Assembly: GCA_947034885.2 (NCBI GenBank)
Contig: OX344754.2
Span: forward strand, 4,657,001-4,721,000
Length of the DNA stretch: 64,000 nucleotides
Direction: 5' to 3'
Source of the DNA: Thuidium tamariscinum
Taxonomy: Eukaryota > Streptophyta > Bryopsida > Hypnales > Thuidiaceae
In this document: piece after piece, positions 44,600 to 55,918 of the stretch
How positions within the stretch are numbered: the first letter of the stretch is position 1
How the letters are laid out: every line of letters begins with the position of its first letter
Translations under genes and position numbers: made by a program
Notes under the pieces: generated by a model
Databases searched by the model: none
Told to the model about the DNA's origin: nothing
What the model saw: the letters and a program-made list of their open reading frames with translations, nothing else

Positions 44600-46730
44600 A
44601 GTGTTACATTTGATAAATGAGAAGTTAATTGGATGAAACAATGCCTTGAAGCCCTTTGTTCATTGTCCAGAATATCATGGACATCAGAGTACTTCAGGGT
44701 TAACCCTTGAGCGCCCTTGAGCCTCCTACCTTACATTAGTGCCAAAAAAATGAGCTAAATCCGATGATATATTGTATTCTCAATTGATGTCAATCATTGT
44801 TGCATGTTCTGTAAGTCTAAAAAGTTATAAATGGAGACATATTCTACATGTATGGCATCATAGTTGAGTTTAATTAGATGTAGTTCTTAAAAAGACATTC
44901 AAATGAAAGATGCTAATAGTTGAATTATCAATCTAATGGTATATATTTTGTAGTATTTTAGTACATAATCCAAATTTTAAGAGTCAAATACCTTATTGTA
45001 AGTATGATTCTCCTTGTCGTCTAAGGATTAACACGTTCAATTTTATCCATGTTCTTTCAAATCAAGCAAAACTTAAAGTTGCAAAATTTTGGGATTGTAT
45101 TGGGTTGGACAATTTTTTTTCATAGAAAATTAAGAATTGATATCTTTAATCTTCATGCACTCCAAAGTCTACATTCAAGATGATTAATAATGTATCTAAA
45201 GGCAATGTTTTGATCAAATAAATTCTCATTCATCAAAATTAATACTTTCAAAGATAATTAAAAGTTAATTCATCTTTAAAAATAACCTTTTTTACCAACC
45301 AAATTGAGGAAATGAAAATAAATAATATTGAAACAAAACCTAGCACAATGCCATGACATTTAGGAGTCTTCAAAGAGTGTGCTTTTTCTCTTTAGAGTCC
45401 TTATCCATCTCTACATTTGATGGGGAATTGAAGTCAACTTCAATACTAAAATAGCGGTAGTACATTTTAGGTGTTTACTATTCTTTTTGCTAATCTAGCA
45501 ACCAATCAATCAAATCAACAAAAAATGTTAAGATGAATTGCTAAAAATCTAAAGAATCCTTGAAATCAAATATTTAACTCATTTTAACCATCTATATTTG
45601 AAAATAAATTGCAATAGCACAATGAAGAGAGACCCTCACAAATATTGATAGAATCAAAGACTAGAAATGTTATTTTTATAGTAAAATCCATTATCCAACA
45701 TAAATCTTTAAAGGGTGTGGGATATTTTTGAAGATGAGAGCTTGACTACTCATTGTCAAATGTAAAAATTATGTTTGAAGTAGAAATTTAAACCTCATTT
45801 AGGTATATTAGATTAATTATTTTCAAAAAACTTAAAAATAAATGAAGTAAGTAAATCAATCTAATTTTTAATTTTTAATTTCTTAATTTTTTTTTGAGAT
45901 TTCAATCAAAAGTTATGAATAAAATTCAAAAACTATGTTTGAAAATATTAAAGAAAATGTCCCTTCCAACCCTATTATGAAATTTGTTCATAACTTTTGA
46001 TTGAAGGCCCAAATTCTGAAAAAGATTTTGGAGATGGAAGTTGTCTTCATTTACTAATTTTTTTAAAGTACAATGTTTCAAAAAAAAAGATACTCTAGTA
46101 TGCCTTAATAATGTTTGAAATTCTATTTCAAACAATTTTTAAAAAATTTAAACTATGAGTGGTTGAGATCTTACTTATTTTGTTTTACATATGCCACATA
46201 GGATGGTTTACCTCCTACCACCCCATATCAGATGAATAAGGTAGAACCACTAATAATCAATCATTTAAGGTATTTTAGACATGATTTAGTGTCATGCAAG
46301 GCAAAACAAATACTTCTAGAGGTGTAATAATAGAAATGACGCGGATTGCAAAAACTTTGGTAATTTTATTACATGAATTGAAATTACTATGAATTTTGAA
46401 AGGCAAAAGTTGGGCTTGATCTATGACCAACATCTAGAGTCATCCAATTCTAATCATCCAAGAGTTACTTTCCCATTCATTGCTTCATACTTTCTTGCTC
46501 ACTTATGTGTCATTAAGTTATTGGTCTAAACCTTAAAAAAATACAAAATATGCATCCCAAGGAGAAAATGGAAATCCGTTCCAATCTTGGTTGGAAATAT
46601 GGTACCCTATTGATTGGTTATAGGGTGGTGATAAAAAATGGGTGGTTCTACCTTAACTTGTGAAGCTAAGTGAGTGAACTTAGTTCATGAATTCATTGTT
46701 TTCAATTAATAGAAGGTGTTTTTTTACAAA
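44600..46730. other. AT-rich intergenic sequence
   Basis: No gene seen. Parts near 46140-46260 resemble the inverse of 36740-36960 (ACTATGAGTGGTTGAG, CCTCCTACCACC), so a dispersed repeat is present, but I could not define its ends. Confidence 0.4.
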
Positions 46731-46737
46731 GAATTTT

Positions 46738-48167
46738 CACTAGAAGAAAATTAGGTCTTTTGCGACTGTGGTTAGCAACTAGTTTTTTAGTTGCAATAGA
46801 TGTTTGCAATTGAGTGAGAATTTGGAGTCCACAGTTGTAGTAGACAAGTCACAATAGTTGCAATGTAGTTGCAAAATTGAAAAGATTGTTTTTCATCCAA
46901 TAGCCTATGTAGAACTCATCGATGAACTCTTCTGATGTGGAACTTGCCTTTTTGCAACTTGTTTGCAACTAGTTTGTAATTAGTTTATGACTACTTTGCA
47001 ACTAGTTTGTAACTTGTAGATTTATATATGAGAGAAAATTTGAGGATAGTAGAGGCCCCTTTTAGCTATAGTGAATGTACAATTATAAGCAATTAAAAAA
47101 TTAAATCATTTTTTTAGATTTTATTTATTATTTTATTTATTATTATTTTTATAATATTTTTTTAATCCGAAATCTAACGAGGCACATGAGCTAACCATTC
47201 ACCTTATAGATTCTCTGACTGCTTTTGGGTTGATTTTTCCTATAAATGTACATTTCGCATGCATCTATGAGACCTCTACATAGTCTAGATTTTCTCTCAC
47301 AAAATTTTCAAATTTTATTCTTAATGATTGTAGATTTTAGAAATTTAATCTCAATGATTTGTAGATTTTAGAATTTCAGATCTAGCTTTTTTTTAGATTA
47401 TCAAATTCAAATATTGACATTAAATAGGTTTCACAAGTTTTAAAATTTCTTGTACTTTAAATATTTGTAAGTTTCTGATTGTAGAAACCTACAATTGATA
47501 GATTGTAAAAATGTACAAGTTGTAGAAATCTACAAAATGTAAAAATATTAAAATTGTGATATTAAACTTCATTACTAAAAGATGCTATAACTTATAGTTC
47601 TTATTTGTACAATCTAATGGTACTCTTGACAATTGACATGGGACAAATGATATAAAACTTGATCTATTTGTTTTCTAATTGTGTTCTAGTCATCTTTTAG
47701 TTGCATTCTAGTCGTTTTCTAGTTGTATATTAGTAGTTTTCTAGTTAAAGTTTAGTGATTTTTTTGTTGAATTCTAGTTTCTTTCTAGTTGAGTTTTAGA
47801 CATTTTCTAGTTGCTACCTAGTTTCATTCTAGTCAAATTTAGATTATATGCATTTGTAGTTTGACACACTAAACTCTACAAAACCTAAAGTGGTCCATGT
47901 CAACAAGTGTGATGAATCTTGGATGTAGAACATCTCACATCAATCCTTTTGTTACATTCTTGTAACCCAAAACTTCAATTTGCAACTACTTTGCAACTAC
48001 ATGCAACTTGAAACTTCAATTTACAACTATTTTGCGACTATTTTGCTACTACAATAGTGTAAACATTAAATTTGGTGCAAATACAGAGGATTGTAGTTGC
48101 AGGGAAGTTGTGGAGGACACATAGTTGCATTTTAGTCGGTTGTGGTGGATGCAATTTTCTTTTAGTG
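46738..48167. mobile_element. Non-autonomous CACTA (En/Spm) element
   Basis: Starts CACTAGAAGAAAATT and ends AATTTTCTTTTAGTG, a 15-bp TIR with one mismatch. TTT flanks both sides (46735-46737, 48168-48170), the 3-bp target duplication expected for CACTA. Both subterminal regions carry many copies of GCAACTA/TTGCAACTAGTTT, in keeping with transposase-binding repeats. The middle has a second repeat (TTCTAGTTG..., 47690-47830). 1,430 bp, no transposase frame. Confidence 0.93.
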
Positions 48168-48313
48168 TTTGGTACTTTTAATGCTTATTTAAAAGTACCC
48201 AAATTTCTTATGGCATTGTCCTACAAACTATGGTGCAATGTATTGTACAATTGCAACTCCTAGCTAATTATTAACTTTTATTCATTTTTCTGACAATTTC
48301 ACCATATGGCCTT

Positions 48314-48725
48314 AAGGTAGTTGGCTTTAGAATGGAGCAGGCATTAAGAATGGACCCTATAAAAGGTTGTAAAATGAACAATAGTGGTTCTTAAATGGAC
48401 CTCTACATTCATTGAATGAATAAAGGAAAGATGCATTGGAAATAGTGAGAGCCAATCATGCTCTTTGCTTTTCCATCTTTCTTTAGAAATTGCAAGTGAA
48501 CCATTCATGGAAGACCTAGAGACACCAATAGGGACCTATAGCACATATCCTTTGAAAATTCATAACTAATTCAAAAATGCTTCAAAAATTATGAAACCAC
48601 TTGTGTTAGATTCCTCATCAATTTCTGTTTTTTTGAAAAATGGGCTAACAATATTTCCATTCAAGTAAATACATGAAAAAAGGGGACCAGCCCTTAGATG
48701 GTCCATTACAGAGCCGACTACCTTA
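48314..48725. mobile_element. M330-related MITE
   Basis: AAGGTAGTTGGCTTTAGAATGG at the left is inverted at the right (CAGAGCCGACTACCTTA, preceded by CTTAGATGGTCCATTA). The inside has CATAACTAATTC and GGGACC.AGCCCTTAGATG as in the family. Confidence 0.7.
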
Positions 48726-49491
48726 TAACTACTCACCAGTGCGCCTTGTGCCATTGCCATAGCCAAAATCAAAGTAAAGTAATTTCTCAATTTTTCAATT
48801 CACAAAAACTTTGAAATTCAAGAACTTTTTCATTGTAAGTCGGAACTCTATGAAACAAAGTCCAAAGCCCATGCACCCTTTCTTGCTGAGAACTTTCCAA
48901 TGGTAACAAGAACACAACCAAGTGATGCACAGTGCAAGTCTACAAGAGATCTCAATGTGACAAACAAACAGAACAATAAACAGCCTGTCATAAGGTATGG
49001 ATATGTGAGGGATATCCTACACCATTTTGTTGGAGGGAAGGCAGTGCAACTGAATGTTATGACACCGCTAGAAACGTTTGTATCAAATTGCATGATTTCC
49101 CTGAGAATATGTTGGGATGCCTATCAAACATATGAATGAAAAATTGTATGGATGAGATTGAACGTCATGGATGACATTGTGACATGTCTGCATTTTCTCC
49201 GAGAGACATTTCTTCACAGATCAATACAAGCAAAAACATGTAACAGTTCAATTACGGATTCAAGCATTCTAGAATAGTTGCGGCGATTCTCAGCCTCTTT
49301 ATTGACAGAACTTAGATGCGCTCGTCTCGACAAGGTTGCCGAAACGAGGACAGTTCGCAATACATCCAGACCGACCGTCCAGCAATTCCACCATAGCCAT
49401 ATAATTCATCTCACCATATCCAAACACAAGGACGTACAACAACGTCACTTGCGTCTTGGAGACGGACTGATCGCGCAAGGGAACTCAAAAT

Positions 49492-50528
49492 CTAAGCAAA
49501 CTCGGAGGGATGCTCGTTGGCATAGTCTGCCAAGGCCTTCGCCGTCGCTACAGCGAAGTCCTCCAGGTGCTTGGGCGGGGGGACGTCGCTGCTGATAGGG
49601 GTGTAGTTGAAAATCCACTCCGTGACTGTGGAGTTTCCGGCCGCCTTAAACTTGAGAGTGTTTTTGGCGTTAGCGTAACGGGGATCACCGCCTTCGATGA
49701 CGGAGTACACCAGTGTGTGCGTCGACTCGTCCAAGCTGTCGATGCGCTCCTTCACCTGCTTTCCTGCTCCTTCGGGACCAATGCCTGCGGATTGGAAAAG
49801 AAATTGGTTCAAGAAAGTGTTGGGTCAATGAGGATTACATCGGTGAGTCAATTGCAGTTTCCAAGTGGAAAGACAAGGCGATACAGACTTAAAGTACGTC
49901 GCCCTTCGATAAATGAAGGATTAGGAGGATGTCATTTTGGCACAGGATCGCATATATTAGGGAGATTGATCAGGATATCCTCGAGATCAATAGTCTAGGA
50001 ACGATTTGCCTGTTTTTGGAAGCTATTCAACTTTTGTATGTGTGCTTACTGCTTATTAAGAACAGAGTCTTGGAGAACAAGACCCAACAAATCGCAGTCT
50101 AATTAAGGCAATTGAAGAACATTGAGAATGAGAGGACTCCGTTTTCTGCTAAGAACAGAATCTGTAAGGACAGAATCTAAAGAAACGCAGAACTGTGAGA
50201 CAATCGGAAGTTGTGAGAATCGGAGCAAACGCGTAGTGACATACAGCCTCAAGCATCGCTACAGATTTGCTTCGAAACAATCGAAATGCGTGGAAGGAAA
50301 ATGATGAGGTATGTTGCAAACTAGGGTGGATTGAAGGCCAGTTGCGTTACCTGGGCCGAGGGTCACAACACGAACAGTGCCCACGCCGCCATTACCCTCC
50401 ACGATCTCGATCTTCGCAAAGAGTTGGGGCAAGAGCTTGGGCAGAAGCTGGTCTCCCTTCCTCAAAGTCTTCCATGAGACATCGAGAGGCACTGGACTGG
50501 TGTACGAAAACTTGTGCTCGGACGTCAT
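49492..50528 (-). CDS. PR-10/Bet v 1-like protein (two exons)
   Basis: Minus-strand exons 50528-50351 and 49784-49492, GT-AG intron of 566 bp, 156 residues, the usual PR-10 size. Exon 1 carries [16 protein letters not shown], the glycine-rich loop of the family. Exon 2 carries [37 protein letters not shown] and a C-terminal amphipathic helix ([20 protein letters not shown]). Family knowledge: a small cytosolic START-like fold with a hydrophobic cavity for lipids, hormones or phenolics, often stress-induced; the ligand here is unknown. The intron position, at the end of the first third, agrees with PR-10 genes. A TATA box lies about 106 bp before the ATG. Its sister copy at 43 kb is dead. Confidence 0.93.
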
Positions 50529-50633
50529 AGTGAAAGGCGGAGATGAGAACGGGAGCTGAGAGATCAGGAATCAAAGAGTGCTTGGGAGATGGGAAATGTG
50601 AGTTGCTTGATAATACACGCTGGGGTGAGGTTC

Positions 50634-50641
50634 CTTATATA
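50634..50641 (-). promoter_or_regulatory. TATA box of the PR-10 gene
   Basis: TATATAAG on the minus strand, about 106 bp upstream of the ATG, which suits a 5' UTR of about 75 bp. The matching place in the pseudogene copy reads TTGTAAAGC, so the box is lost there. Confidence 0.7.
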
Positions 50642-51553
50642 CAGCTCGATCGCCTGGGACGACGTTCCCATTCACTGCGGCAAGACGCTTCTCATCTGTC
50701 TTGCTGACTCTGTCGTCGTCTTTCTGCTTTTTCAACACGGACAACCTTTCTTTGCAGCTTGTTTTTTTCTTTGGTTGCAGAAAACACCGTCATCAAGTAC
50801 ACTCCAAGTTATTGAAGGGGATGAGGATGGTCAGTGTTGGAGGAACATAGGTTTGGACGAGACGCTGATGACGTTATTGGAGTATCTGTGATTAGGTCAT
50901 CGGAAAAGCAAAATTGTTGATTATTATGTGATAAAACTCTTAGTAATGGAAGTTGATGGTCAGGGTGATGGAGAGCATTGTTTAAGGTATGTTTGCACTT
51001 GGTGCTAAAAGAATGTTCTCATTGAGGATCTTAGGAATGGATGTAGACCCACTTCTGGACTGGGTTCAGATTGCAAATATCACCCCTAATACCAAGTGAA
51101 TACATACCTTTTAGAGCTAGAGCACATTTGCACTTGTTTATTCAATGTTGATCGCAATCGTGGTTGGTGAATTGCGACCCCACCGCAACGAACGGATGGG
51201 AGAGGCTCCATCTTCGTAGAAATTCCCAATTCGACGGTAATCAAAGGCGGGCGTAAGACGGAGAAGCAGAGAATCGTGTGCTTTCAGTGTTGAGGTTTAG
51301 CCTAAGAATTCTCCTGACCACTGATGCCGCTGTATGCGCTTACTTGCACCAATGCGAGAAGCGCCCAGATTATTTACCTTGACACAGGCTTATACCCTTG
51401 ATAAGATTAAGAAGCCAAGCAGGGTCAGGGAGTGACTGACCAAAGCTTCCACGCTACAGTACTGCTGAGTCATAACTGAAAGATGCAATGGATCGATGAT
51501 CGCACGTTTTCTTTCCTGAAATTGACCGGGAGGCTTTGGGACTGATCAAGGTA

Positions 51554-52434
51554 ATGGGCCGCGATCTACGGCTTTCTCTTGGAACCAATCCCAAGGCTCT
51601 TTCCCCGCGTCCAGTACTACCAGAGATCCAAACCCTAATTTACTCAAAAGTTCAGGATTCGGCACTGGTACTTGAAGAAGCTGAACAGCGCCTGCACCTT
51701 AATTTTCGAAGGTAAATGATTCTCTTCAATCGCTAATGGTCCAGTTTCTTAATTAGTAGCAGATTTCTCAACAGATTTACTTAATTAGCTTCGAAGCAGA
51801 AAGAGTATGGACCCATGGAGGAGACGTAACTTACACGAGGGAAAGTTCGAATCTTAAAGTCCTAATTGACCGCGATGATGGTGATGCGGTTCACTAGCCA
51901 GGAAAAAGAAGTACATTCTCTTTTGGCTCAAATGACGAGGCGTTCATGGTATAAAAATAAGTGCAGCACAGCCAGTACTGCAGCCCTTCGCAGGCCCGGC
52001 CCTGACCTTCTAGAAGAATTTCTAAACAACCTGGAAACTTGGTATTTGGTTCAGACTCGGTGGTAGGGATGGTGTTTGCAAAGTGAATCTGGTCTACAAG
52101 TAAGTCGGAATTCGCGCCTGAGACGCTAACTTAGTACTCTTTTAACACACTTTTAACACAACATAACAGACCTGTCCGTCGTCTTTCCATCGCAGTGCTA
52201 CCCGATCAGAAGTACCAGGGCACGGATGATCGCATTGTGTCAGTAATTTAGACCGTCAATTTCATGAGATTCTGGGTACCCAAATTGTGAAATTAGTAGA
52301 AATTTTTGTTACCACTGTTCGCTCGCAAAGGGCATGAATTTCTAGCTGCCGATGTAACTAAATTGAGGTTTCTGCAGGGAAAAGACGCAATCCAATTGGG
52401 TCGTGGCTCAAGCACAGTGATCCTGAGGATTTGA
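51554..52434 (+). CDS. Unknown conserved-looking protein, four-exon model
   Basis: Model exons 51554-51711, 52055-52099, 52171-52243 and 52378-52434: 110 residues, all GT-AG, with phases 2, 2 and 0 agreeing at each junction. Two splice sites are strong (CAA-GTAAGT at 52099, TTTCTGCAG before 52378). The product starts MGRDLRLSLGTNPKALSPRP, continues LIYSKVQDSALVLEEAEQR, then GGRDGVCKVNLVYK, VRRLSIAVLPDQKYQGTDD, and ends GKDAIQLGRGSSTVILRI. The frame is open upstream to 51500 (FFPEIDREALGLIKV), so an earlier exon may exist. I recognise no family. The local GC level is raised as at the other genes, and AATAAA follows about 160 bp after the stop. The model is assembled by eye and could be wrong in part. 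Confidence 0.45.
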
Positions 52435-52593
52435 GGAATTGAAGGTTTAGACTTGAGACGAGCTCTTGGGCAGGTCTCGCAAATTTGGCGAGATGATATT
52501 TACAGTTTATATTGTAAAAGCTCTTGTATCCGACTTGAAACTGCTGTATTTGAGATATTATTACAACAGTAGCGAGCTCGCATTCCTAGATGA

Positions 52594-52599
52594 AATAAA
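52594..52599 (+). terminator. Possible polyadenylation signal of the four-exon gene
   Basis: AATAAA about 160 bp past the proposed stop at 52434, in the right orientation. Confidence 0.35.
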
Positions 52600-53796
52600 A
52601 CAGTTTTGAAAAAGAAATGGAAGCAATTCCTGGTTTCCTCCTAACTTATCAATCTGTTTTGGGGTTGCGTGGTTGAAGAGTTTTGCTGCACATCACGTGA
52701 CGAGACTGGTAGGTTGGAGTCTACACTGAACAGGGGTTTTCGGGGGACCAACCAATGATTTTGGGAATGATTTTGGAAAACTGTAGATGTTTGAAACGGG
52801 ACGGAAGTAGAGACCCAGCACACTTCAATAACTATTGATGTACATTAGAGGTAGATATTTATATAGTGTGAAGTGTCGGTTAGTTAATATGGGTCCCCTT
52901 GAAATCCCTATTCTGTGTAGAAGCCTTATCTCCAACTTTGTCTGATTGGTATATTCGGTCTATACCTACTAGCCAAATGCCGGTGCTCTAAGTAACTGGC
53001 AGGGGTGGGAAGAGAATAAATATTAGAAAAAATCTAGTTCTCTAAAGTAGACGATCCTCTTACCACGTAAAATTGTAATCTGACTATCTTGGGTGAATAT
53101 TATTCAAAGGGGTGTGCTTGTTTCACAAGTCAAATCCTGGTGGAATTTTAACTTTCCTTATCAAAATTGTATTTTTTTTTTTAAATTTTGAAGTTGTCTG
53201 TCTTGACATTATATTGACATTATATTGACATATTACCCCTTTTGACATTAATGCATTCAAAATATCAAAAAAGAACAAATTTTCTTGATGGATTAGATAA
53301 AAGTAGGGCCAAAAATAAGGTGATGGAGTTAGAAAGTAGATAGTAACAAATTGGTCCACCTTAGAGGGAGAGGATATGTCATTCGATTGTACAAATACAA
53401 GAAATTTAAAGAATATTTACAATGTACCAATGGTATCTAAAGTAATAATGTGGTCCATGATTTTAACAATATTGAATGTTCTTAAAAACCTTTTTTTTCC
53501 ACATCTAGCTAATAGAGAAATATTGAGCTCCTACGAGTCTATATGATTTCTAATGACTTCTTGATATTTGTCTATGACTACAAAATCTTTGCAAACCACC
53601 TAAAGGACCATCAAGTAGAAGTGAATCAATTGATGCTCTTGAAACCTTAAAAGATAATAATCTCACCAAGCATATCCATGAATAATGAAATTTAAAAAGG
53701 AGCAATTTAAAGGAATGCAAAGTGTCAAAATATATATATATATATTTGTAAGTATATATTGGACAAGTGTTAATCTTCAAGAAATTTGAAACTAAT

Positions 53797-54041
53797 GATG
53801 CTAGTATGTGAGCATCAAAATGCAAGCATGTGAGCCTTGAACATATACATAAGTAGATATACAACAACCATTAATAGTATTGTAACATAAACACCTATAA
53901 TATAGGTATCTATAGCATAATTGCACTATAATTATAAATAATTTATATACTAACAAAGGCACCAAAGTATACGATAGGTATGTAGTCTTTTAGGCTCATG
54001 GGCTTACACTCTTAAGCTCACATAATAGCAACCATCATTTA
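53797..54041. mobile_element. hAT-like MITE (TGTGAGC family), copy 4
   Basis: GATGCTAGTATGTGAGCATC at the left pairs with AGCTCACATAATAGCAACCA at the right. The 8-bp direct repeat AAACTAAT is at 53789-53796 and 54042-54049. The inside closely follows the copy at 20006 (GTAGATATACA.CAACCATT, AACACCTATAAT.TAGGTAT). Confidence 0.92.
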
Positions 54042-54049
54042 AAACTAAT

Positions 54050-55918
54050 TGGAGAGTTGAGCTGTTTGACTTTTTTGATTGCTTAATCAATCAAAATATG
54101 CCACAATGGCAAAAGTCTTGTGCATTAGATTATCTTAGTTAGCGGATTTGCACTCCCTAAGCTAAAAGTAGTTGGTAGTAAGGTAAGATGCTTTTAAATG
54201 GAGTAGTCATCAAGAATTGCCCTTAAAGTGGCCATGAAATTGTGCAAAAGTACGTGGTGTAGAAATATGGCCAAGTTCTAGATAGTGTGGTTACAAAATG
54301 TCTATCCCATGGAGTGGTTTCAAGACAATTAGTAGTCTATACAAAGTTGTAGACTATGTAGTTTGTAACTCATTAATGAGCACTTCAATTGGCTATAAGA
54401 AATTTATATGATGGTAAAAAGTAGAAGTATAAGACTCTCTCTTTGCCTACCATACAACCCAAAAAATGATTACAAAAGCAAGTGCAATCAATTATAGAGC
54501 ATGATTTGTTTATGAAATTCTTTGCGCACTTTCTAAAACTCCCATGAACATGCTGAGCTTTGTATTCATTAATTTCTAGACTCACCTGCTACATTCTAAG
54601 GTACAATTTGATTCATTATTGATGAAACCTATGTGAAAAAATAGCACCCTATGGACTTGCCCCTTTGTAAAATTGTAGTTTATTCAATATGACTTACAAA
54701 ATTTTCAAAAAAAGGGCTTTCAATTGCTTTCCATTTTTCTATGTACTTAAATGAATTGGAAATTTTTGGGTGGATTGTTCCATCATTAGATTCATTTTTT
54801 CCCTTAGATGAATGATTCTTGAGCATCCTCATAGAATAAAGATTTTTAGGTGATTGCAAGAAATACTTGTACTATTTATTGCGTTTTTTATTTTGAACAT
54901 TCTTAGAGAATATTTTTGTACTTTTTGTACTATGAGTCACCTTTAGTATTAGTAGAGGCATGGAACATGAAATCTAGGTAGTTGATTGGATTTTAGATTT
55001 ATTATTTTGAAAACTTGTAATGTTCATCAATGGATGGCAAGGATGGAAGGAAATACTTAATTCACCGAAAAAAATAAAAGGCATATTGATAAATTCGAGG
55101 CACTATAGGTCCTAGTAGTATTGTTGAGTCCTTTTGTACCCTAAAATACTATTTTGAGCAACATGCTACAATTTATGCTAGAAAGTGAGACTTTTGCATT
55201 TTTATTTTTTTAAATTAGAAATGTACCTGAAAATTTATTTTGAAAGTGGCCATTGTTGCCAACTAAGAGCAAAGAGAGAACATCAAAGCTAGAACTAAAA
55301 AACCATTTTCATTTCAACCTAAAGTCAACATGAATATAGCACACTTGAAGCCAATGTAAAACACACTTGGAACATATTTTTGGGAATTTGGCTCTTGAGA
55401 TGGTGCATTTCAATTAGAAGAGCTAGCATACCAAATTTGACAATGTAGCTCTTCAAAAAAGGTACTTGATAGTACTAAAACCACCAAAATCACATGTGTG
55501 ATATGTATTTGAAATTCAATATCATTTATTGAACTAATTTTGAAAAAATTAAAATAATTCAAGTACATTTTCTATTGTTGTAGGAAGTTTATTTCTAAAC
55601 TTCATGTTCATTTGATTATTTTTTCAATACTTATGGCATAAAACAACTTCCACAATGAACATGTGATGGAAAATAGGACGGGTGTTTCTTATAATCATTC
55701 TCTTCTCATTACTAGACCAATGAAATTTCTACTTCATACCTATAATTGTGTTGAAAATTTGTGCAAGGCAAGTAGAGAGTATCATTAGTCTTAATTTGCC
55801 TCTCGTCAACCTCATGTAGTAGAAACTACAATAATGTTCAAAAAGGATGACTATTGCTGCAAGTCTATATATTATTATAATTGCCAGTAGAAGAAACATA
55901 AGGAATCATGATAAGCTC
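54050..55918. other. AT-rich intergenic sequence
   Basis: A degraded M330-like left end (AAGGTAAGATGC..TTAAATGG) lies near 54180. Otherwise I see no gene and no clear repeat. Confidence 0.4.

Larger units (their letters stand above)
49130..50660. repeat. Segmental duplication carrying PR-10, copy 2
   Basis: Partner of 42705-44230, about 6.4 kb away in the same orientation. This copy holds the intact gene. Confidence 0.85.
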
